Below are positions 1-6,668 of a stretch of 16,085 nt of DNA, piece by piece; within the stretch, counting starts at the first letter, position 1; every line of letters begins with the position of its first letter. Source of the DNA: DASUFF01 sp036274695 (GTDB lineage Bacteria > UBA10199 > JACPAL01 > GCA-016699445). The notes under the pieces were generated by a model, which was given only the letters and a program-made list of their open reading frames with translations, had not been told where the DNA came from and searched no databases. Position numbers and translations under genes: made by a program. The stretch lies in the NCBI GenBank assembly GCA_036274695.1, contig DASUFF010000081.1, forward strand, positions 1 through 16,085, read 5' to 3'.

Positions 1-227
1 TGGGTACTTAAGGTCAACGTCACGTTTTTATAATCATGCAAAAAGATGTCAGGATGGTGATCCATGCCTTCGGCCTCCGCCCCCACCCGATTCACGAAGT
101 CGAGAGCCGCTGCAAAATTCTTAAGGGTATACGTCCGGCGGATCGCCGGTTTCCCTTCCAATAGGGTCCAAGTTGCCGTTTTCTTTAGATATCCAACAAT
201 TTCATCGCCGGAAAGCAGTTTAGCCAT
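1..227 (-). CDS. phhB: Pterin-4a-carbinolamine dehydratase, partial (C-terminus beyond left edge)
   Basis: Reading the minus strand from the ATG at 227 gives MAKLLSGDEI... and then, near residues 56-75, GMDHHPDIFLHDYKNVTLTL followed by ST and a partial His/Gln codon. The HHP motif followed by a Tyr-x-x-Val-x-x-x-Leu-x-Thr pattern is the signature of the PCD/DCoH family, which dehydrates 4a-hydroxytetrahydrobiopterin during pterin cofactor recycling for aromatic amino acid hydroxylases. Full family members are about 95-110 residues; 75 complete codons are visible, so only the last 20-30 residues are missing. A strong Shine-Dalgarno-like AAGGGGG lies just upstream of the ATG (complement of about 231-237). 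The gene is divergent from the first AAA+ gene. Some bacteria carry PCD without a hydroxylase, so the physiological role is open; the family assignment is firm. Confidence 0.88.
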   Translation of the reverse strand, partial: MAKLLSGDEIVGYLKKTATWTLLEGKPAIRRTYTLKNFAAALDFVNRVGAEAEGMDHHPDIFLHDYKNVTLTLST

Positions 228-308
228 TCTGCCCCCTTTCGCATACTGAGATCATCAATCTTTCTGCCAGTCTACGCAACTCGAAGTCATTTACAGATCG
301 AAATGCAG

Positions 309-334
309 CAACATTCTGGGTTTTGCGTCGATAA
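309..334 (+). promoter_or_regulatory. Sigma28-like promoter element before first AAA+ gene
   Basis: CAAC at 309-312 and CGATAA at 329-334 are separated by 16 bases; the -10-like octamer reads GTCGATAA. The same arrangement recurs before five other genes in this window. The octamer is one mismatch from GCCGATAA, the known -10 sequence of sigma28/FliA promoters, but the usual TAAA at -35 is absent. A start site about 7 bases downstream would leave a 5' leader of roughly 30 bases. It sits in the 145-base gap between the pterin dehydratase gene and the AAA+ gene, in which I see nothing else clear. Confidence 0.5.
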
Positions 335-372
335 CCAAAACGGAGCTGGATTCACTTTAGAGAACACAACCG

Positions 373-2868
373 ATGCCTCAACCGACCTTAGAACAAGTGC
401 TGAACTTCTTCCGGGATCACGCCCTGCCCGCGAATCCCTTGGCGCCTTATGACACCGCCACGGTGGCCGGCCTTCCCGTCTGCGGCCCGGACGATTCGCC
501 CACCTACCGCATGCTGGGCTATCCGAACAACCCCAACGGCGTCTTCTATCTGCCTCCCAACCAGGTCAGCCCCCAGGCCCCGTTTCCTAATCCCGACGAC
601 TCCCTTTTAAGGCGCGTGCTGACCGGAACCGGCGGCTTGGTTTACCAGCGCGAAGGGCGCGGCCAGGGCGGCGCGCGCGTTCCCCTCGGCATGGGAGCCC
701 TCCATCTGTGCCGCTCCGAAAGCCCGGTGGGGAACTCGGGCCGCTACACGGTCTCGGTCTCCGATAACACCGTCATCAACAATCAGCCCGGCAACCCGGC
801 CCCCTTGCGCCGCGTGAACTTCTCCTTCACCCAGCCGGAAATCGAGGCCATCGTCCACGGCCTCCGCCGGGCCGACGGAACCATCTTCACGCTGGCCGGC
901 GACCACTACCAGGTCGATGCAAGCAACCACTCCCAATTGAGCCTGATGCCGGACCGCAACGAATTGGAGCAGATCATCGCGCTGATCCGCGCGAACGGAT
1001 CCGTCGCGATTCCCGCGGGGGCGCGCCGCGAGGAAATGATCGGACGCCTGCAGGATTTCATCCGGACGGAAGCGGCGCAGGGCCAGGTTCTTGACGAGCA
1101 GCTCCGTTGGCCTCCCTGGAAAATCGCGCTCTACAGTATCCTCGCCAGCGTCCTCCCCTCGATCGGCATCATGTACTGGATGCAGCAGCGCAACGAACGC
1201 CTCATGCGCGAAATGCAGCAGGGACCGAGGATCGATATCGCCGAGCTCTTCGAAGACCCCACGGACTCCATGCGCTCGCGCGACCGCGTCACGGTCCCCG
1301 AAAGCCAGCGCCGTTACGTCGAGGCCATCCGCAGCCGGTTCAACCAGGGCAGTTTCCCCCACGTCGTGCTGTCCGGTCCCTCCGGTTCCGGTAAATCCTT
1401 CACCGCCGACCTGATCGGCAAGCTCGCCGTCAACGGCCAGTTGGGCGTGGAGGCTTTTCAAGGCCAGGACGTCCACTTCGTCCGGATCGACGCCAAGGAA
1501 ATCGTCCGTTCCGCCGGTTCCTGGCAGAACGGCGCCCAAGCGCGCTTCTTCGAGGTTTTGAACCAGCTGACGAAGGACCACAGAGGCCCGATCATCATTC
1601 ATCTGCTCGAGGCCGACAAGTTCGCAGCCGCCGGCCAAGGGCCCGGTAACCAGCCTCTGAACCTCTTGAAGGAACTCTACACGATCATGGAAGGCGTGAA
1701 TCCGCAGTACCGGAACGTCCATTTCATCCTGGACTCCACCCGCTGGCAGACCATTCAAGAAGCCGCGCCCGACATGCTCCGCCGCGCCCAGTTCATGGAG
1801 ATCATCCCGACGACGCCGGAAGACCTGCGCAGCGCGGTCGAAAACGGCATCCGCACCCGCCGCACGAGCCACAAGGACGACCGCATCCGCGCGCGCTTCG
1901 AGCGCATCACCTTCTCTCCGGACGCGTTGGACGCCATCACGGCTTTGGGCGAATACCGCGACGGCGCACCGCCCAGCAGCCATTTGGACTTGGTCGACAA
2001 ACTGGCGGAGCAGGCGTCCCAGCATACGACGGGCAATCTGGTCATCTCGCGCGAACACGTGCTGCGCTATATCGCCCGGGACCGGGGCATGCCGGTCACT
2101 CAAGTCCGGGAACTGCTCACCCAACGCTTGGGGACCGAAGGGATCCGAAACAACCCGCGCATCCAGGCGGCCATTTTGGAAGGGTTTTACCGCGCTTATC
2201 CCCAACCGATGCGCGGACAAGTCAATCCGATGGCCCTGGCGGCCGTGGCCGAAGCCAACCCGGCTTCGATCTTCGAGGACTCGGCCAACCACGACGCGCC
2301 CCCGACCGACACGAACCCAAGGCCCACCGGCACGGGCAATCCGCCGCCCTCGGGCAACGCGACGGTCGCCGACGGCCCCGTCGTCCGCGGCGCCGACTTC
2401 CGTCCGGGCAACGTGGCCAACACGGCCACCGAGGCCATCGTCCGCGCGCAACTTCTCCAGCGCTACCCTCACTTCCTCTCGCAGGGAGGGCGCGAGGCCC
2501 TGCAAGACAATCAGCCCCTGCCGGCAGAGGGGGCCGTCGCCAGCGAGTACAGGACCGAAGTCAACGCGCTGGTCAATCGCGTCATGGCCCAGTACGCGTT
2601 GCGCATGGATCCGAGCAATCCCAACTCGGCCGAGCGCACCACCATGGAGCGGCGATGGGCCGACGAAGCCCGCGAAAACGGCGTCGTCGCCCGCGACGGC
2701 GTGCCGGACGCCTTCCTCCGGGAGATCGCCGACCGCTACATCGCCGACCAGGCGGCCCGCCCGGCGTCTCCGTTCAACGGCAACACCGGCAGCTTCCGTC
2801 CCGCCGACCGCCTGGACGCCGCCGAGTTCGAACGGCACATGGACCTGCTCCGGCACATCGGAAGATAA
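373..2868 (+). CDS. Membrane-anchored ClpA/B-NBD1-like AAA+ ATPase, paralog A (831 aa)
   Basis: First of three paralogs. Residues 1-245 form a novel N-terminal domain that opens with TLEQVLNFFR and has cysteines at 37 and 113 conserved in all copies. Residues about 250-270 are one hydrophobic helix followed by a basic stretch (QQRNERLMRE), so a single membrane anchor with the ATPase in the cytoplasm is likely. The AAA+ module (about 310-560) has Walker A GPSGSGKS at 335-342, an aromatic pore-loop-like AGSWQNG (W384), a Walker B strand IIIHLLEADK in which the usual Asp is Leu412 while Glu413 remains, a sensor-1-like LDST at 453-456 and an arginine-finger-like MLRR at 468-471. Motif order matches NBD1 of ClpA/ClpB; no second ATPase module follows. 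Residues about 570-635 recall the Clp linker into NBD2, 636-680 are Pro-rich, and 685-831 form a helical C-terminal module ending RHIGR. Substrate threading or remodelling at the membrane is inferred; the specific role is unknown. There is no strong Shine-Dalgarno; the start is set by alignment with paralog B. Confidence 0.9.
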   Translation: MPQPTLEQVLNFFRDHALPANPLAPYDTATVAGLPVCGPDDSPTYRMLGYPNNPNGVFYLPPNQVSPQAPFPNPDDSLLRRVLTGTGGLVYQREGRGQGGARVPLGMGALHLCRSESPVGNSGRYTVSVSDNTVINNQPGNPAPLRRVNFSFTQPEIEAIVHGLRRADGTIFTLAGDHYQVDASNHSQLSLMPDRNELEQIIALIRANGSVAIPAGARREEMIGRLQDFIRTEAAQGQVLDEQLRWPPWKIALYSILASVLPSIGIMYWMQQRNERLMREMQQGPRIDIAELFEDPTDSMRSRDRVTVPESQRRYVEAIRSRFNQGSFPHVVLSGPSGSGKSFTADLIGKLAVNGQLGVEAFQGQDVHFVRIDAKEIVRSAGSWQNGAQARFFEVLNQLTKDHRGPIIIHLLEADKFAAAGQGPGNQPLNLLKELYTIMEGVNPQYRNVHFILDSTRWQTIQEAAPDMLRRAQFMEIIPTTPEDLRSAVENGIRTRRTSHKDDRIRARFERITFSPDALDAITALGEYRDGAPPSSHLDLVDKLAEQASQHTTGNLVISREHVLRYIARDRGMPVTQVRELLTQRLGTEGIRNNPRIQAAILEGFYRAYPQPMRGQVNPMALAAVAEANPASIFEDSANHDAPPTDTNPRPTGTGNPPPSGNATVADGPVVRGADFRPGNVANTATEAIVRAQLLQRYPHFLSQGGREALQDNQPLPAEGAVASEYRTEVNALVNRVMAQYALRMDPSNPNSAERTTMERRWADEARENGVVARDGVPDAFLREIADRYIADQAARPASPFNGNTGSFRPADRLDAAEFERHMDLLRHIGR

Positions 2869-2900
2869 GCCCCTTCGCCCGTCTCAGTTCTACCCCGCGA

Positions 2901-2926
2901 CAACTCGCCCCGCTTTTCGCCGAAAA
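2901..2926 (+). promoter_or_regulatory. Sigma28-like promoter element before second AAA+ gene
   Basis: CAAC at 2901-2904, a spacer of 16 bases, then CGAAAA at 2921-2926 (octamer GCCGAAAA). The element lies in the 99-base gap between paralogs A and B, so B may be transcribed independently of A. The bases that follow (AACCATAGTGGAG) resemble the leaders of paralogs A and C. This copy may therefore have been inherited by gene duplication and is not independent evidence for the motif. I see no convincing terminator in the gap. Confidence 0.45.
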
Positions 2927-2967
2927 CCATAGTGGAGCCTTGAACCGCTCCGGGAGCGAAAAGGACC

Positions 2968-5904
2968 ATGGGCGATCCGACTCTGGCGCAACTGCTGAAC
3001 TTCTTCCGAACGAATCCTCTGCCTGAGGAGCCGACCGAGGACTATGCCGACTACACGGTGGAGAGCCTGTCTCCCTGCGGCGCGGACGATTCGCCCACGT
3101 ACCGGATGCTCGGCTATCCGAACGGTCCGGACCACGTCCTCTTTCTCCCCCCGGACCAGATCGCATCGCCGGATGCCTTCTTAAATCCGGACGACGAACT
3201 CTTACGGCGAGTTCTCACGGGAACGGGCGGCCTCGTCTACGAGCGCGAGGGACGCAGCGCCGGCGGCGAGACGGTCCCGATGGGCCGCGGCGCCCTGCAC
3301 CTCTGCCGCTCCGAAAGCCCGGCGGGAGACACCGGCCTCTATACCGTTTCCGTCTCCGACAACGCCGTCCTCAACAACGCCCCCGGCAACCCGGCGCCCT
3401 TAAGGCGCGTGCCCATCGCCCTCACGCAGTCCGAAATCGAGGCCATCGTCCACGGCCTCCGGAGGGCGGACGGCACCATTTTCACCCTCGACGGGGACCA
3501 CTATTTGGTCGACGAGCTCCAGCACTCCCAATTGAGCCTGATGCCGGACCGTAACGAATTGGAGCAGATCATTGAATTGATCGAAGCCGACGGCTCCCCC
3601 GCCATCCCGCCGGGAGAGCGGCGCGAGGCCATCGTCGCCGCCTTGAACGATTTCATCCGGGCGGAGGCCGCCCAGTCCGACATCTTGGCGGAGCAGCTCC
3701 GCTGGCCGCCGGCCTTGATCGCCGGCTTGAGCGTCGTAGCCAGCATCGTTCCGTCCGTCGCCCTCATGATCTGGATGCAGCGGCGAAACGAAAGGCTCAT
3801 GCGCGAGCTCCAGCAAGGGCCTAGGATCAACACAGCGGAACTTTTCAACGACCCCACGGGCACCATGCGCACCTCCGACCGCATCGTCATCCCGGAGAGC
3901 CAGCGCCGGTATGTGGAAGCCGTCCGCAGCCGCTTCAACCAGGGCCAGTTCGCCCACATCGTGCTCTCCGGACCTTCCGGCTCCGGCAAATCCTTCACCG
4001 CCGACTTAATTGGCCGGCTCGCCGTCAACGGACAGCTTGGTGTGGAGGGTTTCGCGGGCCGGCCGGTCCGGTTCGTCCGCATCGACGCCAACGACGTCAT
4101 CCGCTCCGCCGGTTCCTGGCAGAACGGCGCCCAGGCGCGCTTCTTCGAAGTTTTGAACGAGCTTACGCGGGACCACACCGGCCCGCTCATCATCCACCTG
4201 CTCGAGGCCGACAAATTCGCCGCCGCCGGCCAAGGTCCGGGCAACCAGCCTTTGAACCTGTTGAAAGAGCTGTACACGATCATGGAAGGCGTAAACCCGC
4301 AGTACCGGGACGTCCACTTCATCCTCGACTCCACCCGCTGGCAGATCATCCGCGAAGCGGCGCCCGACATGCTCCGCCGCGCCCAGTTCATGGAGATCAT
4401 CCCGACGACGCCCGAGGACCTGCGCAGCGCCCTGGAATCCGGCGTCCGCAGCCGCCGCACAAGCCACGCCGACGACCGCATCCGCGCCCGCTTCGAGCGC
4501 ATCACCTTCTCGCCGGACGCCCTGGATGCCATCACGGCGATGGGCGAATACCGCGACGGCGCGCCGCCCTCGAGCCATCTCTCGATGATCGACACGCTGG
4601 CGGAAGAGGCCTCGCAGCACACGACCGGCCCCCTCACGATCACGCGCGAGCACGTCCTGCGGCTCGTCGCCCGCGACCGCGCCCTGCCCATCGCCGAGGT
4701 CCGGCGGGAACTCGAGACCAGGCTCGGAACCGAAGGCATCCGGCAGAATCCGCGCATCCAGTCGGCCATTTTGGAAGGCTTTTACCGCGCCTACCCCGAG
4801 CCGATGCGCGGGCGCGTAAACCCCATGGACCTGGCGGCAGTGGCCGACGCGAATCCGGCCTCACTCTTCGACAGCGCCCCCGAGATCGTCCCTGACACGT
4901 TGGCCGCAACGCCGGTCCCTTTTCCGCCGCTACCGCCGGAATGGAGAGCTCCGAACGAGTGGAGAGAGATCCTAACGAATCGCGTGAATGTTCGAATCTT
5001 CACAGATGCCATCAGTGAGACGACGCCGATGCTTGGCGAGTTTGATTCGCGCCGTTTCCGGCGCAATCACGCGAATATCCCAGAAACGGAAAGCATGACC
5101 GTGGAGGAAACCCTTCGAAGATTTTCGCGCGAGGACCTTGCAATGGCGCGGGCCGATTTCACACGGCTTGGAATTGACATCATAAGGTCTCCCGAAAGGG
5201 CGATCTATCAGCTGTATCTCAGTGCGCTCAATGCCGAGCTGAACAGAGGCCCGGTCAGAGCTCGGCTGAATGAACACCAGCTAAAAATCTTGGAGGAACG
5301 CGGCGCGAAGTTCGAGTCTCGTATGAGAGCCGCGGGAGGATTGTCCCGATCCTCGGACGCACCGCCGCCCCCCGCCGGTCCCGTCGCCCCCGAAAGTCCG
5401 CGGCCTCCCACCGAATCGATCGTGGAGAGCGCCGTGATCCGCGGCGCCGACGCAAGACCGGTCGACGGCATCGACGCCGACGTCGTCCGCGCCCAAATCC
5501 TCCAGCGTTTCCCCCGCTTCCTCTCCCAGGCCGCGCACGAGGCCCTGGAGGACGGAGAACCGCTGCCGACGGGGTCCGACGCCATCAACGAACGTTTCGC
5601 CCGCGAGGTCGAGGCCCTGACCAACCGCATCGTCGCCGAATACCACAGCCGCATGGAAACCGACCGCGCCGACATCGACCGGCGCTGGGAGGATCAAGCC
5701 CGCGAGGCCGGGTACGTCATCCGCGAAGGCGTGCCCGACAGCTTCCTGCGCGAGGTGGCCGACGCCTACATCGCCCGCGAGGCCGCCCGCTCCTCCTCGC
5801 CGCTCCGCGGCGCCGCTTCCGGCTTCCGCGCCGACGCCGACCGCGCCCTGGACACCGCCGAGTTCGAGCGGCACATGGAGCTCTTACGGCATATCGGCCG
5901 ATGA
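2968..5904 (+). CDS. Membrane-anchored ClpA/B-NBD1-like AAA+ ATPase, paralog B (978 aa)
   Basis: Second paralog, collinear with A without a gap over the first 630 residues. By hand count 18 of 150 residues differ across the AAA+ core (residues 331-480). It has the same parts: TLAQLLNFFR start, Cys37 and Cys113, hydrophobic anchor about 250-270, Walker A GPSGSGKS at 335-342, pore-like W384, degenerate Walker B LIIHLLEADK with Leu412 and Glu413, LDST sensor-1-like segment and LRR finger. It differs from A after residue 640: about 150 extra residues (about 645-795) precede the shared C-terminal module (835-978, ending LLRHIGR). The DNA of this insert is visibly less GC-rich than the rest of the gene. 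The start at 2968 is supported by AAGGA just upstream, although the spacing is short, and by alignment with A. Function is unknown; it may form homo- or mixed hexamers with its paralogs, which is inference. Confidence 0.9.
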   Translation: MGDPTLAQLLNFFRTNPLPEEPTEDYADYTVESLSPCGADDSPTYRMLGYPNGPDHVLFLPPDQIASPDAFLNPDDELLRRVLTGTGGLVYEREGRSAGGETVPMGRGALHLCRSESPAGDTGLYTVSVSDNAVLNNAPGNPAPLRRVPIALTQSEIEAIVHGLRRADGTIFTLDGDHYLVDELQHSQLSLMPDRNELEQIIELIEADGSPAIPPGERREAIVAALNDFIRAEAAQSDILAEQLRWPPALIAGLSVVASIVPSVALMIWMQRRNERLMRELQQGPRINTAELFNDPTGTMRTSDRIVIPESQRRYVEAVRSRFNQGQFAHIVLSGPSGSGKSFTADLIGRLAVNGQLGVEGFAGRPVRFVRIDANDVIRSAGSWQNGAQARFFEVLNELTRDHTGPLIIHLLEADKFAAAGQGPGNQPLNLLKELYTIMEGVNPQYRDVHFILDSTRWQIIREAAPDMLRRAQFMEIIPTTPEDLRSALESGVRSRRTSHADDRIRARFERITFSPDALDAITAMGEYRDGAPPSSHLSMIDTLAEEASQHTTGPLTITREHVLRLVARDRALPIAEVRRELETRLGTEGIRQNPRIQSAILEGFYRAYPEPMRGRVNPMDLAAVADANPASLFDSAPEIVPDTLAATPVPFPPLPPEWRAPNEWREILTNRVNVRIFTDAISETTPMLGEFDSRRFRRNHANIPETESMTVEETLRRFSREDLAMARADFTRLGIDIIRSPERAIYQLYLSALNAELNRGPVRARLNEHQLKILEERGAKFESRMRAAGGLSRSSDAPPPPAGPVAPESPRPPTESIVESAVIRGADARPVDGIDADVVRAQILQRFPRFLSQAAHEALEDGEPLPTGSDAINERFAREVEALTNRIVAEYHSRMETDRADIDRRWEDQAREAGYVIREGVPDSFLREVADAYIAREAARSSSPLRGAASGFRADADRALDTAEFERHMELLRHIGR
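4915..5352 (+). other. Compositionally distinct insert in paralog B
   Basis: Encodes residues about 650-795 of paralog B. Hand counts of two 60-base stretches give 33/60 GC (4981-5040) and 29/60 GC (5161-5220), against 41/60 in a core stretch (4561-4620). The segment is rich in Arg, Glu and Leu and looks helical (for example RAIYQLYLSALNAEL). It is absent from paralog A and not obviously homologous to the insert at the same place in paralog C. Confidence 0.6.
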
Positions 5905-5938
5905 CCGGAATCTCGGCATCGAAACCAAATAAGCCATA

Positions 5939-5967
5939 TTGACTGCTGGTATGCTGACTGGTATCTT
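5939..5967 (+). promoter_or_regulatory. Sigma70-like promoter of the toxin-antitoxin pair
   Basis: TTGACT at 5939-5944 and TATCTT at 5962-5967 are separated by 17 bases: five of six -35 matches and four of six -10 matches to the housekeeping consensus. The predicted start site falls only a few bases before the antitoxin ATG at 5977, so the message would have almost no leader; no Shine-Dalgarno is seen. This differs from the GCCGATAA-type elements before the AAA+ genes, so the pair is probably transcribed separately. Confidence 0.55.
5946..5964 (+). repeat. Direct repeat CTGGTAT within the TA promoter, possible operator
   Basis: CTGGTAT occurs at 5946-5952 and again at 5958-5964, a 12-base period. 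The pair fills the spacer and part of the -10 of the toxin-antitoxin promoter, where an autoregulating antitoxin would be expected to bind. Binding is inference; only the repeat and its position are seen. Confidence 0.35.
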
Positions 5968-5976
5968 GACCGTCGT

Positions 5977-6180
5977 ATGGCGACGGCCAAGAAAATCACC
6001 ATTCAAGTCCCCGACGACCTTCTGAAGAAGGCGCAGGACGCCACGGGGTTGGGAATCACGCCCACGATCCTCCAAGGGCTCGAGATCATCGCCGCGGGGC
6101 GCGCCTACGAGAAACTCCTCAAGCTGAAGGGCAAGGTCAAATTCTCCCTCGATATGAAGTCTCTTCGAGAGGATCGATGA
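5977..6180 (+). CDS. VapB-like antitoxin (67 aa)
   Basis: A small protein directly ahead of a PIN-domain gene, with ATGA overlap (6177-6180). The N-terminal KKITIQVPDDLLKKAQDATG fits the beta strand plus helix start of ribbon-helix-helix antitoxins of the VapB type, in which the strand contacts DNA. The C-terminal part (KLKGKVKFSLDMKSLREDR) is charged, as expected for the segment that wraps around and neutralises the toxin. It likely represses its own promoter together with the toxin. The start is set by the promoter position and by the conserved strand. Assignment rests mostly on the partner and the fold pattern; the exact antitoxin subfamily is not recognised. Confidence 0.8.
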   Translation: MATAKKITIQVPDDLLKKAQDATGLGITPTILQGLEIIAAGRAYEKLLKLKGKVKFSLDMKSLREDR

Positions 6181-6551
6181 TCGCCGTCGATTCTAGCTCT
6201 TTTATCGCGTTTCTTTCGGGAGACGAAGGCGATGATGTCGACGCGGTCGCCATCGCTTTGGCTCAGAAACAAGCCGTCCTTCCGCCGGTGGCGCTTTCCG
6301 AGTTGTTGAGCGATCCGAAACTCCCTCAAGCCGTCGCGACGCTCCTGAAACAATTGCCTCTTTTGCCTCTCACGGAAGGTTTTTGGGAACGCGTCGGTTC
6401 GATGCGATCCCGCATTCTCAAATCCGGCCGAAAAGCCCGCCTCGCCGACGCCCTGATCGCCCAATCATGCCTCGACCACGACGTGGCTCTGGTCACGCGA
6501 GACGACGATTTCCGACATTTCGCCCAGGCGGGGAAATTGAAGATCCTGTAG
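6177..6551 (+). CDS. VapC-like PIN-domain toxin (124 aa)
   Basis: PIN-domain ribonuclease of a type II toxin-antitoxin pair. The four acidic residues expected to bind Mg2+/Mn2+ are visible: Asp5 in AVDSSSFIAF, Glu42 in ALSELL, Asp91 in RLADALIA, and Asp109 in VTRDDDF. Length and order fit the family. Family members cleave RNA, often tRNA or rRNA; the target here cannot be read from sequence. The gene overlaps the antitoxin gene by four bases, which implies coupled translation. The module lies between AAA+ paralogs B and C and may stabilise the locus or simply have inserted there. The catalytic set looks intact, so it is probably active. Confidence 0.88.
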   Translation: MIAVDSSSFIAFLSGDEGDDVDAVAIALAQKQAVLPPVALSELLSDPKLPQAVATLLKQLPLLPLTEGFWERVGSMRSRILKSGRKARLADALIAQSCLDHDVALVTRDDDFRHFAQAGKLKIL

Positions 6552-6582
6552 CGTTTCGTTGACTCAAGAACACACTTATCCC

Positions 6583-6596
6583 GGCCCGTTCGGGCC
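6583..6596 (+). other. Short GC hairpin in the vapC-paralog C gap
   Basis: GGCCC, loop GTTC, GGGCC forms a compact stem 31 bases after the toxin stop. No T-run follows, so it is not a standard intrinsic terminator, although it could still mark the end of the toxin-antitoxin message. It ends just upstream of the CAAC element for the third AAA+ gene. Confidence 0.3.
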
Positions 6597-6603
6597 CGTT
6601 CCA

Positions 6604-6629
6604 CAACACCACGCTTTTTCCGCCGATAA
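6604..6629 (+). promoter_or_regulatory. Sigma28-like promoter element before third AAA+ gene
   Basis: CAAC at 6604-6607, 16 bases, CGATAA at 6624-6629, with the full GCCGATAA octamer at 6622-6629. The downstream leader (AACCACAACGGGAG) resembles those of paralogs A and B. It lies after the toxin gene, so paralog C has its own likely promoter independent of the toxin-antitoxin pair. The predicted leader is about 33 bases and contains AGGAG about 9 bases before the ATG. Confidence 0.5.
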
Positions 6630-6668
6630 CCACAACGGGAGTGAATTCCCGAAGAGGAGATCTGGGAG

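Noticed and set aside
756..768. CCGATAAC inside paralog A as another promoter element
   Set aside because: No CAAC at the 16-base spacing upstream, and it lies within conserved coding sequence for SVSDN.
607..2856. 749-codon open frame antisense to paralog A
   Set aside because: Low-complexity translation rich in Arg, Gly, Val and Ala, no motifs, and explained by GC-rich codon bias of the sense gene, which has clear AAA+ motifs and paralogs.
6583..6596. Hairpin as intrinsic terminator of the toxin-antitoxin pair
   Set aside because: No T-run follows the stem, so it is kept only as a hairpin and not called a terminator.
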